A stretch of DNA of 64,000 bases from SB25 sp050180705 (GCA_050180705.1 JBFXDX010000010.1:1-64000), one strand, 5' to 3'; positions 54,320 through 63,973 are shown, counted from the first letter of the stretch. Made by a program: numbers and translations. Notes: generated by a model not told the origin, from the letters alone.

Positions 54320-55267
54320 ATGCCAATTGTAAAAAAATATATTTTTTTAATAGGTTTTTTATTTGCTTTTTTTGCTGTTAATGGTCAGCAAGATCCACAA
54401 TTTAGTCAAATACTCTTTAATCCTATGAGCATAAATCCAGGGTATGCAGGAAGTTTAAATATGATAGGATTCGGAGCAATTAATAAATTGCAGTGGGCTG
54501 GGTTTGGCGATGGAGCTCCAGTAAGCACAGCGGTAAGTATAAATGCGCCTATATCGCCATTTGGCTTTAAAAGTGGAATTGGCTTAAGTATATTGAACGA
54601 CAAGTACGGTTATAATAGTGATCTTGGAATTAGTTTTGCATATGCTGCAAGATTTAAGGTTAAAGTAATTGATGGGAATTTAGGAATAGGAATCAATGGT
54701 GGTATTGTAAATAATTCCATAAATCCAAATGGAGGATGGAGGGGGTATGATGGGATTGGTAGTGATCCTGCAATCCCTCAAGAAAAGGGAAGTTCGGTAA
54801 ATTTAGATTTAGGATTTGGTTTATACTATAATACTGATTATATGTTTTTTGGTGTGTCTGCTACTCACCTCAATGAGGCAAAAATTAATAAGAGCAGCAA
54901 TGCATCGCATTATACTCGTCAGTATTATATTGCTGGAGGGTACATTGTGAGCATGGGATCTGTATGGCAGTTTGAACCTTCTGTATTAATAACAACAGAT
55001 ATTACAAGTTCGCGATATTCCTTTAATTCAATCATAAGATACAACAAAAAATTCTGGGGAGGCGTTTCATACCGTATGGGTGAAGCAATAACGGGGATGA
55101 TTGGGTTAGAGTTATTTAATGGAATAAAACTTGGTTATGCCTACGATTATAGTACTAGTAAAATTAGTAAATATAACGACGGCTCTCATGAGTTTATGGT
55201 GGGGTATAATTTCCAATTGAAAAAGGAAAAACCGCCTCAACAGTATAAAAGTATAAGATTTTTATGA
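54320..55267 (+). CDS. porP: PorP/SprF-family type IX secretion outer-membrane protein
   Basis: 315 aa. Signal peptide ends at VNGQQ. The mature start DPQFSQILFNPMSINPGYAGS is the family signature. The rest alternates beta strands (GIGLSILNDKYGYNSDLGISF, IKLGYAYDYSTSKIS) as in a 14-stranded barrel. PorP/SprF proteins help secretion and anchoring at the outer membrane; SprF acts with SprB in gliding. Which kind this is cannot be decided. It is the first gene of the T9SS run. Confidence 0.93.
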   Translation: MPIVKKYIFLIGFLFAFFAVNGQQDPQFSQILFNPMSINPGYAGSLNMIGFGAINKLQWAGFGDGAPVSTAVSINAPISPFGFKSGIGLSILNDKYGYNSDLGISFAYAARFKVKVIDGNLGIGINGGIVNNSINPNGGWRGYDGIGSDPAIPQEKGSSVNLDLGFGLYYNTDYMFFGVSATHLNEAKINKSSNASHYTRQYYIAGGYIVSMGSVWQFEPSVLITTDITSSRYSFNSIIRYNKKFWGGVSYRMGEAITGMIGLELFNGIKLGYAYDYSTSKISKYNDGSHEFMVGYNFQLKKEKPPQQYKSIRFL

Positions 55268-55324
55268 TCGAAGATGATAATCTAAAGAAAAAAATTACGT
55301 TATTTGCTAAATAAACGGAGTAGT

Positions 55325-56656
55325 ATGAAAAAGTATCTTTTCATAATTTTTGCGATGGCCAGCCTGTATAGCTGTTCGCCAGGAGGTAATGGTGAACTTA
55401 CTGGGGTTCCTGGAAGGAGAGGTTATGTAGAGCCAACTCCCTATGGGATGGTTTTTGTTCCACAAGGTTCTTTCACGATGGGAAGTAATGATCAGGATGT
55501 TGCTTGGGCTATAAATGCACCTAGTAAAACTGTTTCTGTTGATGCCTTTTGGATGGATCAGACTGAAATAACCAATAACCAGTATAGACAATTTGTTGAA
55601 TATGTTAGAGATTCGATAGCAAGACGTTTAATTGGTGAACAAAATGATGAGTTTGTAATTGCTGAAGATGAATTTGGAAACCCAATTGAACCACCTGTAC
55701 TTAACTGGGAGGTGCCAATAGATCCAGAAGATGAAGAACAGCGAGAAATTCTTAATTCTATGTACTATTCCAAGGAAGATGCTTTTTATGGAAAGAAGGA
55801 GATTGATACTCGTAAATTATTTTATGAATACTATTGGATTGATTTAAAGCAAGCTGCACAAAAGAAGAACCGATATAATTTTGAAACCTTGAGTTATGAT
55901 CAAGGAGAGGTTGTCAATAGTTTGGGTGAGAAAGTAAAAGTAGACAATAGACAAAGTTTTATTATGCGAGATAGAGTAAACGTTTATCCTGATACTCTTT
56001 GTTGGATCGCAGATTTTTCTTATTCTTTTAACGAACCGTATACTTCAAGTTATTTTTGGCATCCAGCATTCGATAATTATCCAGTTGTTGGTGTAACATG
56101 GAAACAAGCAACTGCATTTTGCATTTGGAGAACACAATTACTCAATAAATACTTATCTGCAGATGGTACAACTATCCAAGACTATCGACTACCTTTAGAA
56201 GCAGAATGGGAGTATGCTGCACGTGGTAATCTTGATCATAGTATGTATCCTTGGGGAGGGCCTTACCCTCGTAATGTGGAAGGATGTTTCCTGGCCAACT
56301 TTAAGCCGTTAAGAGGAAATTATGTTGATGATGGCGGATTGATACCAATTGCTGTTGGAAGTTATGAACCTAATGATTATGGTTTGTATGATATGGCAGG
56401 TAACGTTGCTGAATGGACTGCAAATGCATATGATGAGAGTGCCTATTCGTTTATGCATGATATGAATCCAGACTATAAATATAATGCCAAGCCAAATGAT
56501 CTTCCTGCAATGAAACGCAAAGTAATTAGAGGTGGATCGTGGAAGGATATTAGTTTTTTCCTTCAAGTGGGGCAAAGATCTTATGAATATCAAGATACAG
56601 CTAAATCGTATATCGGTTTTAGATGTGTACGAGGATACCTTGGTGCTAGTAAATAA
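55325..56656 (+). CDS. gldK: GldK/PorK, T9SS ring lipoprotein
   Basis: 443 aa from the ATG at 55325 (MKKYLF), chosen because the lipoprotein signal SLYSC then ends at Cys17; an ATG at 55304 adds 7 residues. The rest is a formylglycine-generating-enzyme-like (SUMF1) domain: VFVPQGSFTMGS near 42-53, DQTEITNNQYRQFV, LPLEAEWEYAARG, YDMAGNVAEWT and IGFRCVRG at the end. With GldN it forms the periplasmic ring under the outer membrane. It is translated from the same transcript as porP. Confidence 0.95.
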   Translation: MKKYLFIIFAMASLYSCSPGGNGELTGVPGRRGYVEPTPYGMVFVPQGSFTMGSNDQDVAWAINAPSKTVSVDAFWMDQTEITNNQYRQFVEYVRDSIARRLIGEQNDEFVIAEDEFGNPIEPPVLNWEVPIDPEDEEQREILNSMYYSKEDAFYGKKEIDTRKLFYEYYWIDLKQAAQKKNRYNFETLSYDQGEVVNSLGEKVKVDNRQSFIMRDRVNVYPDTLCWIADFSYSFNEPYTSSYFWHPAFDNYPVVGVTWKQATAFCIWRTQLLNKYLSADGTTIQDYRLPLEAEWEYAARGNLDHSMYPWGGPYPRNVEGCFLANFKPLRGNYVDDGGLIPIAVGSYEPNDYGLYDMAGNVAEWTANAYDESAYSFMHDMNPDYKYNAKPNDLPAMKRKVIRGGSWKDISFFLQVGQRSYEYQDTAKSYIGFRCVRGYLGASK

Positions 56657-56696
56657 TAAAAGATTAATTTCGTCTGAACCAATAAATATCTGACGC

Positions 56697-57908
56697 ATGA
56701 AAATTAATATTGAAGAAATAGTAACATCCAAGAAATGGAAAAACTTCATGAAATACCTCTACGGCTGGGGTGCCTCTGTTGTAATTCTTGGTGCATTATT
56801 TAAAATCCTTCACTTACCTGGTGCTGGTGGAATGCTTTTAGCAGGAATGGGTACTGAGGCCGTTATTTTCTTTTTCTCGGCTTTTGAACCAATTCATGAA
56901 GAGTTGGACTGGACATTGGTATATCCAGAACTAACTGGCATGACAGAGGAGGATGAGATTAAAGGTTATAGACGAAAACAAGGTATTGGTGCAGAGGATA
57001 TACAAGAGATAATAACAGGGATACTTTCTTCGTTGCCTGCAGGTGGAGGTGGAAGTGAACCTTCAAAAACAGTTGCACCTGCTGCAACACATGTTACCCC
57101 GGTAGTTACTGGTGGTAGTGCTGGTGGAGCTCTTATTTTTACAGAGAAGTTTAATAAGATGCTGGAGAACGCTGAAATTAGTCCTGCTCTTTTTGATAAG
57201 GTAAGTTTAGGGTTGAATAAACTAGGTGAAGCGTCTAGCAGAATAGCAGATATTTCGAACTCAACTGTTGTTGTTAAGGAATTTTCTGATAAATTGTCGA
57301 AGGCATCTGAATCTGTGAGTAACTTTAATCAGAATTACAGCCAGAGTGGCCAGGCTCTTAATGATTCCATGAATCAATTAAATGATAATATACAGAAGAC
57401 TTCTGGCATAATGTCGGAGTCTGGTCAGAATTTTCTTGCTGGTGTTAATGAATCTGTAAAGGGACTTGAAAGTGAATTAACTATTGCTGGTCAAAAGGTT
57501 AGTGGTAGAATTACTGAATCGATAGATGAGGTTTCAAAAAAATTGGGATCTGCCTCTGATAATTTAGCTTCAACCTATGTTCAGTTATCTGAATCGATGA
57601 ATGCTAATGGGAAGAATATTACTGACGGTAATAACAATTACAAAGAGCAGTTAGAGAAGTTAAATAAGAATATGGCTGCTTTAAATGCTGCTCATGAGTT
57701 ACATTTGCAAGAAACCACGCAACGCTTGAAGGATGCAGAAAAAGTTTATGCGGGTGTAGATGGTATGATTAAGAAGTTGAATACAACTGTTGCTGAAACT
57801 GATAAGTTTACAGATGCTGTTGAGGCTCTTAATAAGAATATAGCATCATTAAATACGGTTTATGGCAATATGCTTTCTGCCATTAACGCTATGTCAAACG
57901 GTAAATAA
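56697..57908 (+). CDS. gldL: GldL/PorL, T9SS motor protein, long form
   Basis: 403 aa. Two membrane helices near 20-38 and 44-62, with the conserved helix-2 Glu (E54 in MGTEAVIFF) involved in proton-driven rotation in GldL. The cytoplasmic part is much longer than in Flavobacterium (about 215 aa) or Porphyromonas PorL (about 310 aa); after a Gly/Ser/Ala-rich linker (about 117-142) it is dominated by Ser/Asn/Leu-rich helices that look like a coiled coil. It forms the motor with GldM. Confidence 0.95.
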   Translation: MKINIEEIVTSKKWKNFMKYLYGWGASVVILGALFKILHLPGAGGMLLAGMGTEAVIFFFSAFEPIHEELDWTLVYPELTGMTEEDEIKGYRRKQGIGAEDIQEIITGILSSLPAGGGGSEPSKTVAPAATHVTPVVTGGSAGGALIFTEKFNKMLENAEISPALFDKVSLGLNKLGEASSRIADISNSTVVVKEFSDKLSKASESVSNFNQNYSQSGQALNDSMNQLNDNIQKTSGIMSESGQNFLAGVNESVKGLESELTIAGQKVSGRITESIDEVSKKLGSASDNLASTYVQLSESMNANGKNITDGNNNYKEQLEKLNKNMAALNAAHELHLQETTQRLKDAEKVYAGVDGMIKKLNTTVAETDKFTDAVEALNKNIASLNTVYGNMLSAINAMSNGK

Positions 57909-57930
57909 TTGCCAAAGACTATAAAAGTCT

Positions 57931-59571
57931 ATGTCACACGGAAAAGAAACCCCCAGGCAAAAGATGATCGGCATGATGTATCTCGTGCTGACAGCAATGC
58001 TTGCATTGAATGTATCTTCCGAAGTGCTTGAAGCCTTTGTTTTAGTTGATAACGGGCTCTCTCGAACTACTGAAAATTATCGTGTAAAAAATGATAAACT
58101 TTATACAGAGTTCGATAATGCTATGCTTGTAAACCCTGTAAAAGTTGGGCCTTGGAAGCAAAGAGCTGATGAAATTAAGGCTAAAGCTCGTGAAATTTAC
58201 GATTATGTTCAAAATCTTAAGATTGAGATTGTTAAATCGTCAGAAGGTGAAGAAACTCCTGCTTTAGAGGGTGGAAAAGTTATTAGTGAAGAAATTCAAG
58301 CAAAAAGTGACTTGGATAAGGCTGCTAAGATTTTAATCGGCCTTGAAGGGAATGGAAAAGCTTACGAATTGAAAAGAAAGATCATAGATTTTAGAGATTA
58401 TATAGTTAAGCAAATCGATCAAGATAAGGGTGCTGAACTTATAAATTCTATTAATGGAATTTTGAATACTGATGATCCCCCAGTAAAAGAGGATGGAACT
58501 CATAATACTTGGGAAAGCGCAAGATTTGAGCATATACCATTAATTTCTGTTATGCCTCAACTTACAAAAGTTCAGGTTGACGTTCTTAATACTGAGGCAG
58601 AAATCTTGAATTATTTATTACAGCAAATTGGTGCTTCTGATTTTAAATTCAATGTTCTTGCTGCGACTGTTATTCCTAGTTCTAGCATTGTATTTCAAGG
58701 CACAGAGTTTAAAGCTGAGGTTTTTCTTGCTGCGTCGGATACAACTCAGCAACCTAAAATATATTTGTGTAGATATGATTCTACATTGAATCCTGTTACA
58801 AGAGAATATGATTTTACTCCAAGAGGAGGTGAAGAGAATATTCCTGTATCAAAGAATGGGAAAGGTCTATATACTAAAAAGGCTAGTAGTTTAGGTTCTG
58901 TTACTTGGAGTGGTTTAATTGAAATGAAAGCACCGGATAATTCTATTGTTAGAAAGCCATTTAAACATACCTATACTGTCATACAGCCGAATGTAGTAAT
59001 TGCTGCTACTAAGATGAATGTACTTTATCTAGGTGTTGATAACCCTTTAGAAATTTCTATACCAGGTATTTCTCCTGATAAAACATCAGCTAGTATTAGT
59101 AAGGGATCAATTAAGCCTGTAGGAAGTGGGAGTTATGTTGCTCAACCTGGAGCAGGAATTTCGACCTGTGAAATAACTGTTTATGCAGAAATGGAGGGCA
59201 AGCGCAAACAGGCTATGGGAACAAAGACATTCCGAGTTAAGAGGGTTCCACCTCCGTTACCAAGGGTTATTGGTGTTACAGGAAAGTCTGTAGAGAAAAA
59301 CCAACTGGCTGCATCATTAGGTGTTATTGCTGAAATGCCTCAAGATTTTGACTTTGAATTGAAATATAAGGTTGTTAGTTTTAAATTATCGTCAACAGTT
59401 GGCGGATTCTTAAAGGAGAAGGAGTCAACAAGTTCTAGATTTACCGATGATCAGAAAACATTAATTAATAGTTTGCGATCTGGTAATCAAGTTGCAATTA
59501 CAGATGTAAAAGCAGTTGGTCCTAGTGGAGATGTTATTGATTTGAACGATATGGTATTAAAGATAAGATAA
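57931..59571 (+). CDS. gldM: GldM/PorM, T9SS motor and periplasmic shaft
   Basis: 546 aa. The N-terminus SHGKETPRQKMIGMMYLVLTAMLALNVS is the family signature: a short cytoplasmic tail and one membrane helix (about 13-33), then the long periplasmic part of four domains that reaches the GldK/GldN ring. The C-terminal domain (from about 440) contains PPPLPRVIGVTGKSVEKNQL as in other PorM. Length near the 510-520 aa of homologues. It is 22 bases after gldL. Confidence 0.96.
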   Translation: MSHGKETPRQKMIGMMYLVLTAMLALNVSSEVLEAFVLVDNGLSRTTENYRVKNDKLYTEFDNAMLVNPVKVGPWKQRADEIKAKAREIYDYVQNLKIEIVKSSEGEETPALEGGKVISEEIQAKSDLDKAAKILIGLEGNGKAYELKRKIIDFRDYIVKQIDQDKGAELINSINGILNTDDPPVKEDGTHNTWESARFEHIPLISVMPQLTKVQVDVLNTEAEILNYLLQQIGASDFKFNVLAATVIPSSSIVFQGTEFKAEVFLAASDTTQQPKIYLCRYDSTLNPVTREYDFTPRGGEENIPVSKNGKGLYTKKASSLGSVTWSGLIEMKAPDNSIVRKPFKHTYTVIQPNVVIAATKMNVLYLGVDNPLEISIPGISPDKTSASISKGSIKPVGSGSYVAQPGAGISTCEITVYAEMEGKRKQAMGTKTFRVKRVPPPLPRVIGVTGKSVEKNQLAASLGVIAEMPQDFDFELKYKVVSFKLSSTVGGFLKEKESTSSRFTDDQKTLINSLRSGNQVAITDVKAVGPSGDVIDLNDMVLKIR

Positions 59572-59581
59572 GCGTACTGAT

Positions 59582-60463
59582 ATGAAAAAATTGAGTATCG
59601 TAGTTTCAGGAATTGCATTATTTGCAAGTTCGTTTTATGCGCCAGCGCAAGATCGTAAGGAGAGTTTGGTAAACGATGGATTTTATACTCGTGAAACAAT
59701 TCCTGCGAGACAACCTATTCCATATCCATATGTTAGGGAAGCAGATGTTATGTTTTCAAAACGTGTTTGGAGAATCATTGATCTTCGTCAGAAAATGAAT
59801 TTTCCATTGTATTATCCAACTCAGGTTTTGCTTGATAGGGAGAGTTTTGTTCAGCGTTTGGTTAGAGCAATTAAGTATAATGAGATTACTGCTTATGAGA
59901 ATGATCTTGATGGTGAATTTACTACTCGTTTATCGTATGATCAGGTTCTAAAAAACATGGATGCACTTGATAAGGTTCAGAAGCAAGTAGATGAAAATGG
60001 TCAGGAAGTAGATGTTACTATCAAGGGTGAAATTAAATGGAATTCAATTAAAGAAATTCTTGTAAAAGAGGTTTGGTTCTTTGATAAGCAACATTCTACT
60101 TTGCAAGTTAGAATTATAGGTATTTGTCCAATTATGCATTCTTTAAGAATACTTAATACTGGTGGTGAAGAGGAGCAGAGTGGAGAGATTACTAGGACGC
60201 AGCTTTTCTGGGTATATTTTCCAGAGGCACGCAGTGTGCTTGCTAATACAGATGTATTTAATTCGTTTAACGATGCACAAAGGATTTCTTTTGATGATAT
60301 TTTCTTCAAACGCAGGTTTAATTCTTACATTATTAAGGAATCGAATGTTTACGATGATCGACGTATAAGCGAGTATACATTTGGTGGAATTAATACAATG
60401 TTGGAGTCTGATCGTATTAAGAATGAGATTTTCAATCTTGAACATGATCTTTGGGAATATTAA
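59582..60463 (+). CDS. gldN: GldN/PorN, T9SS ring protein
   Basis: 293 aa with a signal peptide (MKKLSIVVSGIALFASSFYAPAQ). The mature part has PYPYVREADVMFSKRVWRIIDLRQKMN, the typical GldN start, and EVWFFDKQHSTLQVRIIGICP in the middle. It forms the ring with GldK and contacts GldM. It is the last gene of the cluster; 10 bases after gldM, followed by a strong terminator. Confidence 0.95.
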   Translation: MKKLSIVVSGIALFASSFYAPAQDRKESLVNDGFYTRETIPARQPIPYPYVREADVMFSKRVWRIIDLRQKMNFPLYYPTQVLLDRESFVQRLVRAIKYNEITAYENDLDGEFTTRLSYDQVLKNMDALDKVQKQVDENGQEVDVTIKGEIKWNSIKEILVKEVWFFDKQHSTLQVRIIGICPIMHSLRILNTGGEEEQSGEITRTQLFWVYFPEARSVLANTDVFNSFNDAQRISFDDIFFKRRFNSYIIKESNVYDDRRISEYTFGGINTMLESDRIKNEIFNLEHDLWEY

Positions 60464-60481
60464 AAACTATCATAATGATAT

Positions 60482-60511
60482 AAAAAAGGCTGACTTATGG
60501 CAGCCTTTTTT
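60482..60511. terminator. Bidirectional terminator between gldN and manC
   Basis: Stem GGCTG/CAGCC (60488-60492 with 60501-60505) extended by A6 (60482-60487) and T6 (60506-60511). It serves gldN on the plus strand and manC on the minus strand. Confidence 0.8.
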
Positions 60512-60528
60512 ATTGATCAATTCTATTA

Positions 60529-61620
60529 TTATGAATATTTTTCGCCTTGCTCTAATTGAATATCGCTTACAAAGTTCTTTATTTGTTGTTCATCTTGTTT
60601 TTTACATATCAATAGAACATCATCAGTATCAATAACAATGTAATCACTTAAGCCTTGCACGACAACAAGTTTATCTTCTTTTGCACTCACTAATGTATTA
60701 TCAGTTTTGTAGAGTCGTATATTTTTAGATAGAAGTGCATTCCCTGTGCTTGTATGGGGAATATGAGTGTATAGTGAACCCCAAGTTCCTAAGTCGGACC
60801 ATCCAAATTCGGAACAAACAACAAATACATTGTCGGCTTTTTCCATAACACCATAGTCTATAGATACATTTCGGCATTCCGAGTATGTTTTTTCAATTAC
60901 CAAGGATTCATCTTTCGACCCAAAACATTGAGAGGCATCTTTGAATAAGGTATTAACTTCTGGAAGAAAGTTTTCGAAAGCTGTTTGAATGGAATTAATA
61001 TTCCACACAAATAACCCTGAATTCCAGAAAAACTCTCCGCTTTCCATAAAGACTTTTGCGAGTTCAAGATTAGGTTTTTCGGTGAAGGTTTTCACCTTAT
61101 GCAATCCAGAGAATCCTTTAACAGGTTTATCTATTTGAATATAACCATAGCCAGTTTCAGGGCGGCTGGGCTTAATCCCGAGGGTTACCAATGCTTGGTT
61201 TTTACTAGCGAAATCAACTGCTATGGTAATTGTTTCGATGAATTTGTCTTCGTTAAGTATTAAATGATCACTGGGAGCCACTATCGCTATTGCATTCGGG
61301 TTTTTCTGTTGAATTTTGTAGTTTGCATAAGCAAGACATGGTGCCGTATTTCTGCGCATTGGCTCTAGTAGCACTTGATCCTCGTTAATCTGAGGAAGTT
61401 GCTCAAGGACTAGATCATGATACATCGAACTGGTTACTATAATAATATTTTCGGGAGGACATATTCGTACCATTCGGTCGAATGTTTGCTGGAGTAATGA
61501 TTTTCCTGTTCCAAGTATATCGATGAATTGCTTTGGGCGTGAGGTTCGACTTAAAGGCCAAAATCTGCTACCTATTCCACCAGCCATTACAATGCAGTAT
61601 AGATCATTTTTGTTTATCAT
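60529..61620 (-). CDS. manC: Mannose-1-phosphate guanylyltransferase
   Basis: 363 aa. Makes GDP-mannose from mannose-1-phosphate and GTP. The nucleotidyltransferase start VMAGGIGSRFWPLSR near 11-25, followed by PKQF, GYGYIQ, FTEKPN and FFWNSGLFVW are diagnostic. The C-terminal isomerase domain of the bifunctional (ManA-fused) form is absent. GDP-mannose and GDP-fucose feed surface glycans and the protein O-glycans of Bacteroidota. Confidence 0.95.
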   Translation of the reverse strand: MINKNDLYCIVMAGGIGSRFWPLSRTSRPKQFIDILGTGKSLLQQTFDRMVRICPPENIIIVTSSMYHDLVLEQLPQINEDQVLLEPMRRNTAPCLAYANYKIQQKNPNAIAIVAPSDHLILNEDKFIETITIAVDFASKNQALVTLGIKPSRPETGYGYIQIDKPVKGFSGLHKVKTFTEKPNLELAKVFMESGEFFWNSGLFVWNINSIQTAFENFLPEVNTLFKDASQCFGSKDESLVIEKTYSECRNVSIDYGVMEKADNVFVVCSEFGWSDLGTWGSLYTHIPHTSTGNALLSKNIRLYKTDNTLVSAKEDKLVVVQGLSDYIVIDTDDVLLICKKQDEQQIKNFVSDIQLEQGEKYS

Positions 61621-61729
61621 TGCTCATTTTTTAAAGTAAAATACAAACCTAAACAAAATTTCGTTACCCAAAAAGTCATAAATAGTGTTTAATGTTGATT
61701 AACAAAATAAAAAGAGAGGCCGAATCGAT

Positions 61730-61737
61730 TAAATTTG
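61730..61737 (+). promoter_or_regulatory. Candidate -7 element for the mlaE-like gene
   Basis: TAAATTTG is a perfect TAnnTTTG match 36 bases before the start codon. The expected TTG at -33 is missing at normal spacing. Confidence 0.25.
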
Positions 61738-61772
61738 CGTTGATAAAAATCTGAAGTAACTTTGGCATTACT

Positions 61773-62513
61773 ATGAAAGTCTTTCATTTATTTGGAGAAT
61801 ATATAATGCTTCTTGTGAAGGTTTTTACTAAACACGAGAAGTTTAAAATATACTATACTCAAACGGTTAAGGAAATTGATAAGCTTGGAATACAGTCTAT
61901 CGGAATTGTCGCCATTATTTCAGTTTTTATGGGGGCCGTTATTACCTTACAAACTGCCTACAATACTGAGAATCCATTATTGCCAGATTACTTGATTGGT
62001 TTGGGAACACGCGATAGTATTCTGTTGGAATTTTCGTCTACAATTATTGCACTAATACTTGCCGGAAAGGTTGGATCGAATATTGCATCGGAGATCGGCA
62101 CAATGAGAGTTACAGAGCAGATTGATGCTCTTGAAATAATGGGTGTTAATTCGGCTAGTTACCTTATACTCCCCAAGATTGTTGCCACAGTTCTATTTAA
62201 TCCATTTCTTACAATGCTAAGTATTTTTGTTGGGATCATTGGTGGTTGGGCTGCAGGTGTAAGTGCAGGGGTTATTTCCTCGCAGCAATACATCGAGGGT
62301 ATTCGTTATGCTTTTATTCCTTACTATATAACCTACGCTTTAATAAAAACGGTTTTCTTTGCCTTTATAATTACGACGATTTCTGCATTCTATGGATATC
62401 GAGTTCAAGGTGGATCGTTAGAGGTTGGGCAGGCAAGCACAAAGGCCGTTGTTACAAGTAGCGTGTTTATACTCCTTTTCAATTTAATATTAACTCAACT
62501 TTTACTTTCATGA
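61773..62513 (+). CDS. mlaE: MlaE-family ABC transporter permease
   Basis: 246 aa, about six helices. MlaE/DUF140 signatures: GAVITLQTAYN near 48-58, ALILAGKVGSNIASEIGTMRVTEQIDALEIMG near 92-124. It is the inner-membrane part of a lipid transporter that works with MlaD-type (MCE) and MlaF proteins. The stop overlaps the next start by 4 bases (ATGA), so MlaF is coupled. No MCE protein follows, unlike the usual order; it may lie elsewhere. Confidence 0.93.
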   Translation: MKVFHLFGEYIMLLVKVFTKHEKFKIYYTQTVKEIDKLGIQSIGIVAIISVFMGAVITLQTAYNTENPLLPDYLIGLGTRDSILLEFSSTIIALILAGKVGSNIASEIGTMRVTEQIDALEIMGVNSASYLILPKIVATVLFNPFLTMLSIFVGIIGGWAAGVSAGVISSQQYIEGIRYAFIPYYITYALIKTVFFAFIITTISAFYGYRVQGGSLEVGQASTKAVVTSSVFILLFNLILTQLLLS

Positions 62514-63262
62514 TAACTCTTAACCATGTCAGCAAATCGTTTGAGGGACGTGCTATTCTGACTGATATTAATGCTGTATTCGAAAAAGGAAAAACCAATC
62601 TTATTATTGGGCAAAGTGGATCGGGCAAAACGGTTTTGCTGAAGTGTATTGTTGGCTTACACGAAATTGATGAGGGTGAAATATTTTTCAACGATGCTCT
62701 TTTTAACAAGTTAAACTTTAGTGGGAAAAAAGAGATTCGAAAAAAAATGGGAATGCTTTTTCAAGGTGCGGCCCTTTTCGATTCGTACACTGTTGAAGAG
62801 AATGTAATGTATCCCCTTGATATGTTTACTGACAAAAGCGTGGAAGAGAAGCTTGAAAGAGTAAACTTCTGCTTGAAACGTGTAAATATCATAAATTCAA
62901 ATCATCTTTATCCCGCCGAAATTAGTGGTGGAATGAAAAAGAGGGTTGCCATTGCACGTGCTATTGCCTTAAACCCTGAGTTCCTATTTTGTGATGAACC
63001 AAATTCTGGTCTCGATCCCAAAACATCTATTGTAATCGATCATCTAATCAAGGAAATAACTGAGGAGTATAACATAACCACTATAGTTAATACACACGAT
63101 ATGAACTCGGTAATGAGCATGGGCGATAAAATAGTTTATATCTATAATGGACAAAAATGGTGGGAAGGTAGCAATGTCGACATTATGGATACCGATAATA
63201 AGGAATTGAACGAGTTCGTATTTTCCTCAGAATTAACCAAAAAGATCAAGGGACTTTTATAG
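62510..63262 (+). CDS. mlaF: MlaF-family ABC transporter ATPase
   Basis: 250 aa. Walker A GQSGSGKT near 34-41, signature ISGGMKKRVAIARA near 139-152, Walker B LFCDEPNSGLDP, and H in VNTHDM. The start overlaps mlaE, so the two are the cytoplasmic and membrane halves of one transporter. Expected role: phospholipid traffic to the outer leaflet. It ends two bases before the convergent Fnr-like stop. Confidence 0.93.
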   Translation: MITLNHVSKSFEGRAILTDINAVFEKGKTNLIIGQSGSGKTVLLKCIVGLHEIDEGEIFFNDALFNKLNFSGKKEIRKKMGMLFQGAALFDSYTVEENVMYPLDMFTDKSVEEKLERVNFCLKRVNIINSNHLYPAEISGGMKKRVAIARAIALNPEFLFCDEPNSGLDPKTSIVIDHLIKEITEEYNITTIVNTHDMNSVMSMGDKIVYIYNGQKWWEGSNVDIMDTDNKELNEFVFSSELTKKIKGLL

Positions 63263-63264
63263 GG

Positions 63265-63963
63265 TTAGCCGTGCACCTTTATCCACTTGAGTTTCTCCTG
63301 ATCAACAATTTCTATAGTTGTACCTTCTATTTTGATAATATTGTCGCGACGAAGTTCCGATAGTATTCTAACCACATTCTCGACTCTCATGTCTATCAGT
63401 TCGGCAATTTCTTTGCGCGAAATTGGCAAATTAAACTTTGTTGATTTGTAAATCTCGTTTGCAAAATAGCACATAATAAATGCAACCCGTCCTCGTAGTT
63501 GCCTAAGATCCAAGTCTAGTCGAGTATTAATTAAAACATCCGAGACTCTCGATATTTTTTCGAGAAGACTTTGGGCAAATATTCCATTGCTATGAATCAA
63601 ATCCATCACAATACTATAATTTACATTGCAGAATTCGGAATCCTCAATGGCTATAATTGAGTATTGATATGTTTTTGATGAGAAAATACTTAAAAGCCCA
63701 ACAAAATCGTTAGGTGTTGCAATTCCTATGATTTGTTCTCGACCATCCGCTGTAACTCTTGTAAGTTTGGCTAAACCTGCCCGGAGGAAAATGAACCCTT
63801 CTATCTCGTCATCTTGTTTTGCAATTATTGATCCTTTACTTGCAGTGTTGAAGGTTTTACCTTTCGTTAGCATCTCAAGTTGATCACTGTTTAAAGATTT
63901 AAAAATTGACGATCGGAATCCGCAATCTGCGCATTTAGAGTTAGGGCAGGCATCTTTAATCAT
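63265..63963 (-). CDS. Crp/Fnr-family regulator with FNR-like iron-sulfur cysteines
   Basis: 232 aa. An N-terminal cyclic-nucleotide-type beta-roll (about 20-130), a dimer helix and a C-terminal winged helix (ISRKEIAELIDMRVENVVRILSELRRDN near 175-202, the recognition helix). C6, C11 and C14 (CPNSKCADC) plus C112 (EDSEFCNV) are placed like the cluster cysteines of E. coli FNR: the last sits in the same beta-roll segment as FNR C122. An oxygen-sensitive [4Fe-4S] cluster is therefore plausible. A perfect FNR-box dyad lies just before its start. Confidence 0.9.
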   Translation of the reverse strand: MIKDACPNSKCADCGFRSSIFKSLNSDQLEMLTKGKTFNTASKGSIIAKQDDEIEGFIFLRAGLAKLTRVTADGREQIIGIATPNDFVGLLSIFSSKTYQYSIIAIEDSEFCNVNYSIVMDLIHSNGIFAQSLLEKISRVSDVLINTRLDLDLRQLRGRVAFIMCYFANEIYKSTKFNLPISRKEIAELIDMRVENVVRILSELRRDNIIKIEGTTIEIVDQEKLKWIKVHG

Positions 63964-63973
63964 ATCTAACTAT

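Noticed and set aside
54190..60511. T9SS cargo proteins with a C-terminal sorting domain in or near the cluster.
   Set aside because: None of the exported proteins in the window ends with a recognisable T9SS sorting domain.
60512..60519. TTGATCAA palindrome after gldN as a regulator site.
   Set aside because: It lacks the 4-base spacer of an FNR box and lies between two convergent genes.
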